This document shows, one piece after another, positions 8,931 to 20,340 of a DNA stretch of 64,000 nt. The notes under the pieces were generated by a model. The model was given only the letters and a program-made list of their open reading frames with translations. It searched no databases and had not been told where the DNA came from. The stretch is from Francisella orientalis FNO12. GTDB taxonomy: Bacteria > Pseudomonadota > Gammaproteobacteria > Francisellales > Francisellaceae. The first letter of the stretch is position 1. Each line of letters starts with the position of its first letter. A program made the translations under genes and the position numbers. Where the stretch lies: positions 806,001-870,000 of the forward strand of contig NZ_CP011921.2 of assembly GCF_001042525.2 (NCBI RefSeq), in the 5' to 3' direction.

Positions 8931-9893
8931 ATGAAATTAAACAAGATATTAATAACAGTTTCAATTTTATTTCTTCCGATACATTTTTGCTATAGTTTTG
9001 CTCTAACTACTGGTGGGCAAATTAAAGATATGGCTCAAAACTATGCTGAGAAAAAATACTATAGACAATATAAAGTTGAAAGAACATATGATCGAGGGTT
9101 ATCAGTAGTTCTAGGAGAGTATGTTGGTACTGGTTGGCTATCCAATAAAAAAGTAAATGAATGTACTGTGTTTGTGGCTAATCAACTTGATAATAATCTG
9201 ATAAATGCTAATCCAACTGTACCTAGTATAGATGGGAAGTACAACGTGAATAGTGATAATTGTGGCGAGAATATATTGAAGCCTAAGATTAATAAGTTCA
9301 TAGAGAATAACTTTATAAAAAACTACTACGATTTAGATACTATAAGCTTTCGTATAAGTATAAGTTATAACTCGTCAGAAGGTCATGATGTTGAGAGATT
9401 ATCATACAAGAATGAGCATGCTTATAAAATATTTAATCAGAATAATAATTGGAACCTAAGTGCAAAAGAGTTGTTTGATAAATATAAAGGTCAGATTAAG
9501 ATTGAAAATATTGTTATAGATATTTACAATCAGCCTGAAAATCCTAAAAGTATAATAAAAGCTATAGAATTTAGTTACAACCTAGATTCTTATCTACGTT
9601 ATTTGACAAATAGTGACAATATAGAAGGAATGTATATTCATGTAACTTCTTTAAGTTCTCAAAAGATGAAAGATAAAGGTGGATCAAAAACTAAAGTTTA
9701 TATATCGAAAGAACATCCTAGGGGAGTTATCTATAATTATTACTTAGGGATTGCTAATGCAAAAAATGAGCCACTTACAAAATCAAACATATTTGAACAC
9801 GTTTATCTTACAGACTCTAATAGTGATACAGGTTATATACTTGTTAAAGATTCAAAGTATTATCAAGAGGTTGAGAAGTTAGCTAAAACATAA
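8931..9893 (+). CDS. Putative secreted protein of unknown function
   Basis: I do not recognise a family for this 320-residue protein. The first 24 residues form a clear Sec signal peptide (positively charged MKLNK, hydrophobic ILITVSILFLPIHFC, then YSFA-L), so it should be periplasmic or lipid-exposed. The mature part is rich in Asn, Tyr and Lys and has at least three cysteines (CTVF, NCGEN). It stands between the HIT gene and a convergent broken outer-membrane gene, with its own 115-bp AT-rich upstream gap that probably holds a promoter. Confidence 0.55.
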   Translation: MKLNKILITVSILFLPIHFCYSFALTTGGQIKDMAQNYAEKKYYRQYKVERTYDRGLSVVLGEYVGTGWLSNKKVNECTVFVANQLDNNLINANPTVPSIDGKYNVNSDNCGENILKPKINKFIENNFIKNYYDLDTISFRISISYNSSEGHDVERLSYKNEHAYKIFNQNNNWNLSAKELFDKYKGQIKIENIVIDIYNQPENPKSIIKAIEFSYNLDSYLRYLTNSDNIEGMYIHVTSLSSQKMKDKGGSKTKVYISKEHPRGVIYNYYLGIANAKNEPLTKSNIFEHVYLTDSNSDTGYILVKDSKYYQEVEKLAKT

Positions 9894-9915
9894 AATTATC
9901 ATATTTAATTATAAT

Positions 9916-10549
9916 TTATAAAAATGAGTATATTAAGTCAGTTGTTACAATATTTACAGATGTTTTATTAAAGTTTCTAACATAAATATAGTTAATATCC
10001 ATACTAAGATTATCAATAGATTTTATAGGAACTCCTAGACTAAATGGGAAAATTACAAAACCTGTCTTATCATTATTACTTTGAAGGTATTCTTCGGGGG
10101 CGTTATTGGCATTTTTTATATTTAATATACTGTTATAACTTAGTCCGGCACCAACTCCTGGGCTAAAAGTTAAATAATTATTTATTCTATAAAAATATTT
10201 TAAAATACCCATGTAATTGCTATTAACTTGAGTAGCAGAATATAGATTTGAAATAGCTCCAGCATAGGCAAAATCAGCTCCAAAAGATTCAGTAAATCTA
10301 TAACCAACAGCTGTAAATATAATTCCAGCTGAAGGACCTGAAGTGGCATGTCCCCAGCCACCGCTAACTCCAATAAATGGTGCTGGTTTGAAATCTTTAC
10401 TATTTATATCATCAAAATTAAAGACATTGTAGTATTTCTTTTTGATTTAATATATCTTCATCTTTAAGAGATTCTGAATCAAATAATAGCACTAGCATAA
10501 TCAAAGCTAAAAGGATACAAATTGTTAGTAGCCAGAGTTTTTGTAGCAT
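9916..10549 (-). pseudogene. Outer-membrane beta-barrel-like protein remnant
   Basis: The reading starts at 10549 with a hydrophobic N-terminus (MLQKLWLLTICILLALIMLV). That frame stops near 10440, while the following sequence continues in another frame as KPAPFIGVSGGWGHATSGPS...AVGYRFTESFGADFAYAG, then joins the open 98-residue frame from 10212 (GILKYFYRINNYLTFSPGVGAGLSYN). The alternation of aromatic and glycine-rich strands and the terminal DLIYSFL (aromatic C-terminal residues) look like a small outer-membrane beta-barrel. A single frameshift near 10440 would explain the split. It could also be two genes, one a small membrane protein, but the lack of an independent start argues against that. 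Confidence 0.55.
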
Positions 10550-10641
10550 TATTTATAGTATGGTAAGATGTATTTTCTCTTTAAAAGAATAGCATCTTAG
10601 TATAATTATTTATAGGTTCTAAATAATGTTAGAGATCTTTA

Positions 10642-11793
10642 TTAAGAAATTGTATGTGTACCTTTACAAGCTTTTGAAATATAAAAAGTTGGCTTTATAT
10701 TAAACTTTTTAGAATAGTTTTTTTCTAAGTATTCTATGTAATCCTTCAAAAGGTTAGTCGGCAGGAGGTGTATGGTTGAGCCTCCAAAACCGCCACCCGT
10801 CATTCTAGCTCCATAAACTCCAGCAAAACTTTGAGATAGCTCGACTAAGTAATCAAGTTCATTACAACTAACTTTATAATCATTTTTTAAAGAGTTGTGA
10901 GATTGATACATTAGTTTACCTAAATTAGCCCAATCTTTACTTATCATTGCATTAGTAGCATTTACTACTCTTTGATTTTCTGTGTAAACATGTAATGCCA
11001 GTTTATAGTCTTTGTTGTTAAAATTAGCTTTAGTATGCTCTAATTTTTCTATATTTAGCTCACGCAGGGATTTTATATTATTAAATTTAGCGATATCTTC
11101 ACAAACTTGACGGCGGTTATTATAAGCAGAGTCTGCTAGATTATGTTTAATATTTGTATCACAAATTAGCACCGATAGGTTATCAAGCTCAAAAGGTATG
11201 TTGTCACAATGATTATCATTACAATCAATCATTGTTGCAGCATTTTGTTTTGAAAATAAACAAGCCATCTGATCCATAATTCCACACTTTGTACCAATAT
11301 ATTCATGCTCAACTTTTTGAGTAATTTTTGCAAGCTCAAGTTTAGAAATGTTTAGTTCATAAATCTCATTATAAGCATAAGCTAACGCAGTATTTAACGA
11401 AGCAGATGATGAAAGACCTGCCCCAAAAGGTAAATCACTAAAAATATAAATATCTGCTCCTTTTATATCATTATAAAAATCTAGTTTAATTATATTTATA
11501 ACGCCTTTTATATAATTTTGCCATGTATTTGATACTTCTTGCTGTACTTCACTGATATTAAAAGAAGTTGATTCATCAAGATTTTCACTATAGACGTTTA
11601 CAGTATCATCACTTCTTGTTGAGATAGATATAAAAGTACCTTTGTTGATAGCAAATGGCATTACATAACCATTATTGTAATCAGTATGTTCTCCAATTAA
11701 ATTTACTTTGGCAGGAGAGAAAAAAACTTGAGGGTTTTTACCATAAAGTTTAACGAAATGATTGATTAAATTATCTTTGATACAGTCCATCAT
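10642..11793 (-). CDS. galK: Galactokinase
   Basis: This 383-residue GHMP kinase phosphorylates galactose at C1 in the Leloir pathway. The galactokinase signature SPAKVNLIGEHTDYNNGYVMPFAI is at residues 26-48, the ATP-binding GHMP loop LPFGAGLSSSASLNTALAY near 127-145, and the C-terminal motif RMTGGGFGGSTIHL near 335-348. The two ATGs at 11793 and 11790 are equally possible starts. The start lies 2 bp after the stop of galT, so the pair is translationally coupled. The gene itself is intact even though galT is frameshifted. Confidence 0.96.
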   Translation of the reverse strand: MMDCIKDNLINHFVKLYGKNPQVFFSPAKVNLIGEHTDYNNGYVMPFAINKGTFISISTRSDDTVNVYSENLDESTSFNISEVQQEVSNTWQNYIKGVINIIKLDFYNDIKGADIYIFSDLPFGAGLSSSASLNTALAYAYNEIYELNISKLELAKITQKVEHEYIGTKCGIMDQMACLFSKQNAATMIDCNDNHCDNIPFELDNLSVLICDTNIKHNLADSAYNNRRQVCEDIAKFNNIKSLRELNIEKLEHTKANFNNKDYKLALHVYTENQRVVNATNAMISKDWANLGKLMYQSHNSLKNDYKVSCNELDYLVELSQSFAGVYGARMTGGGFGGSTIHLLPTNLLKDYIEYLEKNYSKKFNIKPTFYISKACKGTHTIS

Positions 11794-11795
11794 AA

Positions 11796-12820
<1,025 letters not shown>

Positions 12821-12917
12821 TTATAATTAAAAAAATGTTGTTTTGTATTTTGAGTATAGTATATCATGAGTAATTGGAATATTTAGTAAAAATTAATGTA
12901 GGAAGTTTGTATGCAGA

Positions 12918-14117
12918 ATGAAAAAAATAAATTTTGTAGTCATTCGTGTGGCTATAATAGCAGCACTTGCTGGTTTACTTTTTGGTATGGATATTGGCTA
13001 TGTAAATGGTTCATTACATTTCATATCCCAAACATTTGATTTAAGTGTGACTGAAAGTGGACATGTATCTAGTGTGTTATTATTGGGTGCTGCATGTGGA
13101 GCGTTGTGTAGTGGCTTTTTATCAAAGTATTATGGTCGTAGAAAAGTTTTGTTAATTACAGCAGCTATATTTTCTATATTTACAATAGTGTGTATTTTAG
13201 CACCTAATTATGAAGTATTTATTTCATCAAGATTTATTTTAGGTATAGCAGTAGGTATAGCTTCATTTATAGCTCCATTATATCTATCTGAGATAGTACC
13301 TAAAGAGTTTAGGAGAGCACTTATAGCTTTGTATCTGTTAATGATTACTATTGGTTTATTTTTGGTTTTCTTGACAAACTCTGCATTAGAAAGTACTGGT
13401 TCATGGAGAATAATATTAACGGTATTAGCAGTTCCATCTGTGATAATTTTTTTTGGGTGCTTGACGTTACCAAGAAGCCCTAGATGGTTAGTATTAAAAG
13501 GTAATAATGAAGAAGCTGCATTAGTTCTGAAGAAGATAAGATCAAGTGAAGCTAGAGCTCTAGAAGAGCATGAAGAAATTAGACAAACAACTGATACAGG
13601 TATTAGTATTTTTTCTCTACTAAAGCAAAAGTTTTTTATAAAAGTAGTATTGCTAGGTATTGCTCTACAAGCATTTCAACAATTTACAGGGATGAATGCT
13701 TTTATGTATTACTCAACTGATATTTTTAAGTTAGCAGGATTTACTAACCCTTCAACATCTACAATAGTAATTGGTTTGCTTAATATGTTGACTACGTTCT
13801 TAGCGATTAAGTATGTCGATAAGTTTGGACGTAAGCCTATTTTATACTTTGGTTTAAGTCTACTTATTACATCATGCCTAGTAGTAGGGTTTATATTTAA
13901 AGCGCACTTTGCATATGGTCAACCAATGGTTTTATCTCAAACACTACAATGGACTGCTTTAATTTTTTGTTTATTGTTTATTTTTGGATTTGCTATATCT
14001 TGTATAGTTTGCTTACTATTTGTGAAGTTTTTTGTACCAGAGACAAAAGATGTTTCATTGGAAGAAATTGAAAATAATCTAAGAGTTGGCAAGCGTCTAG
14101 CTAAGATTGGTAGTTAA
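12918..14117 (+). CDS. Sugar porter (GalP-like) with internal C-terminal deletion
   Basis: This is a 399-residue sugar-porter MFS protein, about 65 residues shorter than the paralogue that follows. The family motifs GRRKVLL (helix 2-3), PLYLSEIVPKEFRRAL and PRSPRWLVLKGN are intact, as is FVPETKDVSLEEIE at the C-terminus. Aligned by eye with the next gene, both read alike to IFGFA. Then this one skips to ISCIVCLLFVKFFVPETK, losing about 61 residues: the PvSWxxxSEIFP-type motif and most of helices 11-12. The frame stays open. With the deletion the transporter is probably inactive, though it is not formally broken by a stop. Confidence 0.8.
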   Translation: MKKINFVVIRVAIIAALAGLLFGMDIGYVNGSLHFISQTFDLSVTESGHVSSVLLLGAACGALCSGFLSKYYGRRKVLLITAAIFSIFTIVCILAPNYEVFISSRFILGIAVGIASFIAPLYLSEIVPKEFRRALIALYLLMITIGLFLVFLTNSALESTGSWRIILTVLAVPSVIIFFGCLTLPRSPRWLVLKGNNEEAALVLKKIRSSEARALEEHEEIRQTTDTGISIFSLLKQKFFIKVVLLGIALQAFQQFTGMNAFMYYSTDIFKLAGFTNPSTSTIVIGLLNMLTTFLAIKYVDKFGRKPILYFGLSLLITSCLVVGFIFKAHFAYGQPMVLSQTLQWTALIFCLLFIFGFAISCIVCLLFVKFFVPETKDVSLEEIENNLRVGKRLAKIGS

Positions 14118-14153
14118 TTTTATAAATTATTGAGTAACTAGAGAGGTTGAAAT

Positions 14154-15548
14154 ATGGATGCTCATCAGGAATATAAAAAGATAGTCTATCTAATAGCAAC
14201 AATAGCTGCATTGGGAGGTTTGCTATTTGGTTTAGACCAGGGTTTTATCGGTAATGCGGGTGATACTCTTAACAGACTTTATGGTTTGGATGCAAAGGCT
14301 GCTGGTAGCTTTAATGCTATATTAGCAACTGGAGGCATATTAGGTACTATTTGTAGTGGTTTTTTTACTAAATTTTTTGGTAGAAAAAACACGCTAATGA
14401 TTGCAGGATTTGCTTTTCTTGTTGGCGCTTTGGTTTCATCATTTTTGCCTCCAATAAACATACTAACATTTTGTAGATTTCTACTTGGTTTTGGTGTTGG
14501 TTTAGCATCTTTTGCAACGCCATTATATCTTGCTGAAACTGCCCCTACAAAGATAAGAGGTTCGATCTCAACATTATTCCAGTTAATGATTACTTTTGGT
14601 ATATTATTGATTTCTCTGACTAACATAATTATCGTAATGTGGTTAGGTCATGAAAAAATTTCATTATCTATGATGTTTAGTGTTATTACTGTTTTTGCAT
14701 TTTTGATGTTTGTTGGATGTTTCTTTTTACCAAAAAGTCCAAGATGGCTATTATCCAAAAGTAGAGACCAAGAAGCTCATAAAGTTCTGACTAAACTAAG
14801 AGCTGCTCATGAGATTGATGCTGAAATAGCAGAAACTAAAAAAGTTCTTAATACAGATTATGGCTCTGTAGTAGAAAGTTTAGCTAAGAAATACTTTTGG
14901 AAAATACTGATTGTTGGTGTAATCATTCAAATGTTCCAGCAGTTAGTTGGTATTAATATGATGATTTATTATGCACCACATTTTCTATCAGATGTTGGAC
15001 TTAATATATTAGTAGCGGCATTAGCAGTATATTTAGTTAATTTCTTATCTACATTCCCGGCTATCAAATGGGTTGAAAAATGGGGTAGAAAAAAACTTTT
15101 AACTGTTGGTGCTGTTGTAATGATGTCATCACTAATAGTTTCTGCAGTTTGTTTCTATTTCATTAAACATACTCAAGATCCAGCTGATTTTATTAAGTAT
15201 GTATTACTTATATCTTGTTTGGTATATATTTTTGGTTTTGCCTGCTCATGGGGGCCTGTTTCATGGACTCTTTGTTCTGAGATTTTCCCTATTAAAACTA
15301 GAGAAATAGGCATGACTGTTACAACTGTTGTTAACTGGACGTTTGCAGGAGTTGTGATTGCTAATTCAAATGTTATTATGACTAAAGTAGCATTTGGTGA
15401 TGTTATTATTTTCTTGGTTTATGCTGCCTTCTGTTTAGCTTCTATATTCTTCTTAAAAATGTTTGTCCCTGAAACAAAAGGTACTAGCTTAGAGAAGATT
15501 GAAGATAATCTTACTTCAGGTAAAAAACTACGTGATTTAGGACACTAG
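14154..15548 (+). CDS. galP: Sugar:proton symporter, GalP-like
   Basis: This 464-residue sugar porter is of normal length. It shows 12 hydrophobic segments, FFTKFFGRKNTLM after helix 2, PLYLAETAPTKIRG (near 124-137), PKSPRWLLSKSRD (near 193-205), QQLVGINMMIYYAPHF in helix 7, WGPVSWTLCSEIFPIKTRE in helix 10 and FVPETKGTSLEKIE at the C-terminus. This fits proton-linked uptake of galactose or a related hexose across the inner membrane. It follows the shortened paralogue by 36 bp with a good GAGAGG binding site. Neighbouring galTK on the opposite strand suggests galactose as substrate; that is inference. Confidence 0.85.
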   Translation: MDAHQEYKKIVYLIATIAALGGLLFGLDQGFIGNAGDTLNRLYGLDAKAAGSFNAILATGGILGTICSGFFTKFFGRKNTLMIAGFAFLVGALVSSFLPPINILTFCRFLLGFGVGLASFATPLYLAETAPTKIRGSISTLFQLMITFGILLISLTNIIIVMWLGHEKISLSMMFSVITVFAFLMFVGCFFLPKSPRWLLSKSRDQEAHKVLTKLRAAHEIDAEIAETKKVLNTDYGSVVESLAKKYFWKILIVGVIIQMFQQLVGINMMIYYAPHFLSDVGLNILVAALAVYLVNFLSTFPAIKWVEKWGRKKLLTVGAVVMMSSLIVSAVCFYFIKHTQDPADFIKYVLLISCLVYIFGFACSWGPVSWTLCSEIFPIKTREIGMTVTTVVNWTFAGVVIANSNVIMTKVAFGDVIIFLVYAAFCLASIFFLKMFVPETKGTSLEKIEDNLTSGKKLRDLGH

Positions 15549-15642
15549 TGCTTTTTAATAAAGTTGTATATTTTTATCAAATAATGTATTCTTAGCTTTG
15601 TAATTACTGATAGTTAAATCAAAAAGATAAGGAACTATAATT

Positions 15643-15921
15643 ATGAAAGCTTCAGCTAGACATTTATTAGTACAATCAGAGTCTGAGTGTCAACAAATTA
15701 AAAAAGATATATCTGAAGGTAAAATAACTTTTGAAGAAGCAGCTAAAAAACATTCTCTATGTCCATCTGGAGCTAGAGGCGGTGATTTAGGTACTTTCTC
15801 ACAAGGTCAGATGGTTCCTGAGTTCGATAAAGTTGTATTCAACGATGAACTTCACAAAGTTCATGGTCCTGTTCAAACTCAATTTGGTTATCATTTATTA
15901 GAAATTACATCTCGCGGATAA
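15643..15921 (+). CDS. ppiC: Parvulin-type peptidyl-prolyl isomerase
   Basis: The 92-residue protein is a single parvulin domain without a signal peptide: ARHLLVQSESECQQIKKDI (residues 4-22), the HSLCPSGARGGDLGTFSQGQM loop (residues 37-57), and GPVQTQFGYHLLEI at the C-terminus. It matches cytoplasmic PpiC in length and motif order. It should catalyse cis-trans isomerisation of prolyl bonds. The start ATG has an AAGGAAC binding site 9 bases upstream. It stands alone between galP and the helicase gene. Confidence 0.93.
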   Translation: MKASARHLLVQSESECQQIKKDISEGKITFEEAAKKHSLCPSGARGGDLGTFSQGQMVPEFDKVVFNDELHKVHGPVQTQFGYHLLEITSRG

Positions 15922-15986
15922 TTTTAAATTTCTCATAATTTTCAAATTATTAAATAAATTTCTCATATAAAAATTTACGGATAAAA

Positions 15987-17738
15987 ATGAATTCTGAAAC
16001 TAAAAAAGATTTTAGTCAGCTTGGGCTGAACCAAGATATTATAGATACTGTTATAAAATTAGGATATGAAAATCCAACACCAATTCAACAGTATGCTATT
16101 CCATATATCTTATCGGGTAGAGATGTGCTTGGTCAAGCGCAAACGGGTACAGGTAAAACAGCGGCTTTCGCATTACCTTTAATAAACAATATGGATTTAG
16201 AATCTAGAGATAGAGCTCCACAAGTTCTGGTACTAGCTCCGACAAGAGAGTTAGCTATACAAGTAGCAGAGCAATTTGAAGCTTTTGCTAAAAATATACC
16301 GAACCTAAATGTTGTATGTATCTATGGTGGTCAAGAATATGGTTCTCAAATAAGAGCACTTAAGCAAGGTATAAAAGTTGTAGTTGGTACGACTGGTCGT
16401 GTAATGGATCATATCGAAAAAGGTACATTACAGCTGGATAATCTAAGAGCATTAGTATTAGATGAAGCTGATGAGATGCTGAGAATGGGCTTTATTGATG
16501 ACGTTAGATATGTTCTAAGTCATGTATCAGATGAGTGTCAAAGATTACTTTTCTCAGCGACTATTCCTACTGATATAGCAGATATTATTCAAGAATATCT
16601 AAGAAATCCTTGTAAGATACAAGTAAAAGCAAAAACAAAAACTGCAAATACTGTGACACAAAAGTTCATAGTGATTAAAGGTTTTAGAAAGATAGATGCG
16701 TTAGATAGATTGCTTGAAGTTGAAGAAACTGATGGTGTTATTATCTTTGTTAAAACTAAGACAAGCACTATTGAAGTAGCTGATAATCTAAAAGCCCTTG
16801 GTTATAGAGTAGCGGCTATTAATGGAGATATGCAACAATCTCAACGTGAATATATAGTTGACCAATTTAGAAGCGCTAAATCTGATGTTTTAGTAGCTAC
16901 AGATGTTGTTGCTAGAGGTATAGATCTTGAGCGTATTAGTCATGTAATTAACTATGATATGCCTAATGATTCTGATACGTATGTACATAGAATCGGTCGT
17001 ACAGGTAGGGCTGGACGTGAGGGTACTTCAATTTCTCTAGTTCCTTTGAAAGAAATGAGATTTCTGCGTATTTTAGAGAGATTTACAGGCTCTCCAATGC
17101 AAGAAGTATTTATGCCAAGTGCAAAAGATTTAGCACAAAGCAGAATAGATCATTTCAAAACTCGAGTAGCTTCGGCATTAGATAAAAATAAATCTCTAGA
17201 TAATTATAAAGAGATTATTACAAGTATACGTGATGAGCTAGAGTTAGACTCAGACTCAGAAGAACTTTTAGCTGTACTTACATTATTAGCTCAAGGTAAG
17301 AAATCATTCTTCCCGAGAGAAATACAAGCTAGAGATGATAGACCTCAAAGAGATAGAAATTTAAGAGGCAACTCTAGAGATGGACGCAGAAATGATAGAT
17401 TTGAGCATAGAGGCGATCGTAATGATAGAAATAGTCGTTCTGATAGATCTGATAAATTTGAGAGATCAGATAGGTCTGATAGAAAACCTCGTAGAGCTGT
17501 AAATATTGATTTGACTACATATAAGCTTGAAGTTGGTCGTGATAACGATGTTCAGCCAAGAAATATAGTCGGTGCTATAGCTAATGAAGGAAATATTGAT
17601 AGTAAGCATATCTGTAATATATCTATCCAAAAAGATCATACATTAGTAGATTTACCAGCTAACTTATCTCCAAAGGTTATAAGTCATCTGAGAAATGTTT
17701 GGGTTGCGGGCAAAAAATTAAATCTTACAGCTCAATAA
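15987..17738 (+). CDS. deaD: ATP-dependent DEAD-box RNA helicase (DeaD/CsdA type)
   Basis: This 583-residue helicase remodels structured RNA in ribosome assembly and cold adaptation. Motifs in order are the Q motif (NPTPIQQYAIP), AQTGTGKTAAF (motif I), PTRELAIQ (Ia), DEAD (II, near residue 160), SAT (III), and HRIGRTGRAGR (VI). After residue 440 comes a charged Arg/Asp-rich linker (RDDRPQRDRNLRGNSRDGRR...) followed by a DbpA-type RNA-binding domain (VNIDLTTYKLEVGRDNDV...). That order is characteristic of DeaD rather than RhlE or SrmB. Confidence 0.93.
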   Translation: MNSETKKDFSQLGLNQDIIDTVIKLGYENPTPIQQYAIPYILSGRDVLGQAQTGTGKTAAFALPLINNMDLESRDRAPQVLVLAPTRELAIQVAEQFEAFAKNIPNLNVVCIYGGQEYGSQIRALKQGIKVVVGTTGRVMDHIEKGTLQLDNLRALVLDEADEMLRMGFIDDVRYVLSHVSDECQRLLFSATIPTDIADIIQEYLRNPCKIQVKAKTKTANTVTQKFIVIKGFRKIDALDRLLEVEETDGVIIFVKTKTSTIEVADNLKALGYRVAAINGDMQQSQREYIVDQFRSAKSDVLVATDVVARGIDLERISHVINYDMPNDSDTYVHRIGRTGRAGREGTSISLVPLKEMRFLRILERFTGSPMQEVFMPSAKDLAQSRIDHFKTRVASALDKNKSLDNYKEIITSIRDELELDSDSEELLAVLTLLAQGKKSFFPREIQARDDRPQRDRNLRGNSRDGRRNDRFEHRGDRNDRNSRSDRSDKFERSDRSDRKPRRAVNIDLTTYKLEVGRDNDVQPRNIVGAIANEGNIDSKHICNISIQKDHTLVDLPANLSPKVISHLRNVWVAGKKLNLTAQ

Positions 17739-17846
17739 TATTAACTTCTTATATTCTCAAATAAATAATTTCTTGTGTATTATTCTATTTACCTCTCTAA
17801 AGTTGTATAATTCATCGAACTATCTATACAATAATTTTCTCTATAA

Positions 17847-18446
17847 ATGAGTAACTATATTTTTATAGTTTCTGCGCCTTCTGGTGCCGGTAAAAGCTCC
17901 CTATTAAAAGCTTTTTTAGAAACTGAAATTGGCAAAGAAAATTTTGCTGTTGTAACATCACATACAACTAGAGATCCTCGAGTAGGAGAAACTAATGGTA
18001 AAGAGTATCATTTTGTTTCAATTATAGAGTTTGAAAAGATGTTAGATGCTAATGGTTTTATCGAATATGCAAAAGTTTTCAAAAATTACTATGGTACATC
18101 TAAATCTGAAATAGATAAATTACTTGCGCAAGGCAAAAATATAATTCTTGAGATTGATTGGCAAGGTGCCCAACAAACAAGATCTATATATCAAGGCAAG
18201 GCAAAGAGTATATTTATTTTACCTCCATCTATGGATGAGTTGAGAAAGCGTTTAGAAGCTAGAAATACAGATTCTAAAGAGATTATAGACTATCGAATGA
18301 GTCAGGCTGAGTCTGAAATCTCTCATGCAGATGAATATGATTATCAACTCGTAAATGATGATTTTAGTCAATCATTAGAGCAACTATGTAAATATTTCGA
18401 AGATAAATATCCAAAGCTAATAACTAAGGAGACATTTGGATGTTAA
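17847..18446 (+). CDS. gmk: Guanylate kinase
   Basis: Gmk converts GMP to GDP in the cytoplasm. The 199-residue protein has the P-loop [16 protein letters not shown] (residues 8-23), the GMP-binding [20 protein letters not shown] stretch (residues 38-57) and [18 protein letters not shown] (near 132-149), all canonical. The ATG at 17847 has a modest upstream binding site. Its last codons overlap the nadA start by 7 bp, so it is cotranscribed with the NAD genes in this genome, although the functions are unrelated. Confidence 0.96.
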   Translation: MSNYIFIVSAPSGAGKSSLLKAFLETEIGKENFAVVTSHTTRDPRVGETNGKEYHFVSIIEFEKMLDANGFIEYAKVFKNYYGTSKSEIDKLLAQGKNIILEIDWQGAQQTRSIYQGKAKSIFILPPSMDELRKRLEARNTDSKEIIDYRMSQAESEISHADEYDYQLVNDDFSQSLEQLCKYFEDKYPKLITKETFGC

Positions 18447-19465
18447 ATCAAAAACTTATAAAAGACAAAATATCACAAGCTAGACAAGAATTATCTAGTT
18501 TGAAAATAAAAGATACTGAAAAGCAACAATATATGCATGAAATACAAGAGTTATTGAAACAGCATAATGCTTGCTTAGTAGCACATTATTATGTTGATTC
18601 AGAAATACAAGAATTAGCAGAAAAAACTGATGGTTTTGTCGGAGATTCGCTTGCTATGGCAAAGTTTGGGCTTGAAAGTGAATGCGATACTCTCGTGGTT
18701 GCGGGTGTTAGATTTATGGGAGATTCTGCTAAGATCCTAAGTCCTAAGAAAAAAATTCTTATGCCAACTTTAGAGGCGGAGTGCTCGCTAGATTTAAGCT
18801 GTAGTAATGATGAGTTTAAAAAGTTTATAGAAGCTAATCCTGATAGAGAAGTTGTTGTATATGTTAATACATCTGCAGAGATTAAAGCTCTAGCTGATTG
18901 GACGGTGACATCATCAAATGCTTTGGAAATATGTTCACATCTGCATAAACAAGGTAAAAAACTACTTTGGGGGCCTGATAGATTTTTAGGAGATTGGATC
19001 ATAAAACAAACTGATGCTGATATGCTACTATATGATGGTAGCTGTATAGTACATGAGGAGTTTAAAGCACAAGCGCTTGATGATCTTATGCTTGAGTATC
19101 CTGATGCTGCGGTTTTGGTACATCCTGAGTCACCTGCTGAGATAATAAAAAGAGCCGATACAGTAGGATCAACTTCTCAATTAATAGCTGCAAGTAAAGA
19201 GATGGATAATTATAAGTTTATCATAGCAACTGATACAGGTGTGTTTTATAAGATGAAACAGTTATCACCACATAAACAATTTATTCCAGCACCTACAGCA
19301 GGTCGTGGTGCAACATGTCAATCCTGTGCAAAATGTCCATGGATGAAGTTAAATCAACTTAAGAATCTAAAAGATTGTTTGATTAATCAAGATAATGAGA
19401 TATTTGTAGAAGAAACAGTGCGCCAAAAAGCTCTTATTCCTCTAAAAAGAATGATAAATTTCTAA
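18440..19465 (+). CDS. nadA: Quinolinate synthase
   Basis: NadA condenses iminoaspartate with dihydroxyacetone phosphate to quinolinate and needs a [4Fe-4S] cluster. The 341-residue protein shows [20 protein letters not shown] (residues 34-53), [14 protein letters not shown] (near 89-102), the [12 protein letters not shown] segment and the cysteine-rich [13 protein letters not shown] near residue 293, matching cluster-ligand positions. It starts with ATG at 18440 inside the gmk end, with an AAGGAG-type site. With nadC and nadB it forms a complete aspartate-to-nicotinate mononucleotide route. Confidence 0.96.
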   Translation: MLNQKLIKDKISQARQELSSLKIKDTEKQQYMHEIQELLKQHNACLVAHYYVDSEIQELAEKTDGFVGDSLAMAKFGLESECDTLVVAGVRFMGDSAKILSPKKKILMPTLEAECSLDLSCSNDEFKKFIEANPDREVVVYVNTSAEIKALADWTVTSSNALEICSHLHKQGKKLLWGPDRFLGDWIIKQTDADMLLYDGSCIVHEEFKAQALDDLMLEYPDAAVLVHPESPAEIIKRADTVGSTSQLIAASKEMDNYKFIIATDTGVFYKMKQLSPHKQFIPAPTAGRGATCQSCAKCPWMKLNQLKNLKDCLINQDNEIFVEETVRQKALIPLKRMINF

Positions 19466-19474
19466 GGAAGTGTT

Positions 19475-20338
19475 ATGTCTGAAATAATGTTAAATACTAA
19501 TCAGATTACTAGTGTTCCAGAGAATGTTATTAAAAAATTAGTAGCAGCATCTTTAGTCGAAGATATTGCAGATGGTGATATTACTGCTCAGCTTGCCGAA
19601 GATGTAGATACGACAGCATTTTGTATTACACGTGAAGATATGGTCTTATGTGGTAAAGAGTTTGCTAATGAAGTCATAAATCAAGTAGATAAAAATATCC
19701 AGATAATATGGTTTTATGATGATGCAGACAAAATATCTGCTGATGCGAAGATTTTTGAGCTTAGAGGTAATGCTAGGAGTATTTTAACGGTAGAGAGAGC
19801 AATACTTAATTTTATTCAGATGCTCTCCGCTACAGCTACGGCAACGAATAATTTAGTTAAATTGATTGCTGATTATAAGACAAAGCTTCTTGATACGCGT
19901 AAAACTATTCCATGCTTTCGTATGGCTCAAAAATATGCTGTTAAATGTGGCGGAGGATTTAATCATCGCATAGGTTTATTTGATGCATATTTGATAAAAG
20001 AGAATCACATCCGTTCAGCTGGCGGCATTGCAAAAGCTGTTTCAAAAGCTGCTCGTTTACAACCTACAAAAACCATAGAAGTTGAGGTGACTAATCTTGA
20101 AGAGCTAAATCAAGCGATTCAAGCTTGTGCTAATATCATTATGCTAGATAATTTCTCAATTGAGGATATAAATAAAGCAGTCAAAATTGCTAAAGATAAG
20201 GTAGCGCTTGAAGTATCAGGTAATATAGATAGTAACTCTATAGTCGAAATAGCTAAAACGGGTGTGGATTTTATATCTGTAGGAGCAATTACTAAACATA
20301 TTACAGCGATAGATTTATCTATGCAGGTTCAATTATAA
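19475..20338 (+). CDS. nadC: Nicotinate-nucleotide pyrophosphorylase (quinolinate phosphoribosyltransferase)
   Basis: NadC makes nicotinate mononucleotide from quinolinate and PRPP. The 287-residue protein has SLVEDIADGDITAQL (residues 27-41), the catalytic core LLDTRKTIPCFRMAQKYAVKCGGGFNHR (near 143-169) and AYLIKENHI (near 174-182). The end carries VDFISVGAITKHITAIDLSM, the usual C-terminal barrel strand. An AAGGAAG site lies before the ATG, 9 bp after nadA. It is cotranscribed with nadA and nadB. Confidence 0.96.
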   Translation: MSEIMLNTNQITSVPENVIKKLVAASLVEDIADGDITAQLAEDVDTTAFCITREDMVLCGKEFANEVINQVDKNIQIIWFYDDADKISADAKIFELRGNARSILTVERAILNFIQMLSATATATNNLVKLIADYKTKLLDTRKTIPCFRMAQKYAVKCGGGFNHRIGLFDAYLIKENHIRSAGGIAKAVSKAARLQPTKTIEVEVTNLEELNQAIQACANIIMLDNFSIEDINKAVKIAKDKVALEVSGNIDSNSIVEIAKTGVDFISVGAITKHITAIDLSMQVQL

Positions 20339-20340
20339 CA

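Noticed and set aside
14279-14626. Minus-strand frame inside the second galP-like gene
   Set aside because: Shadow of a well-supported transporter.
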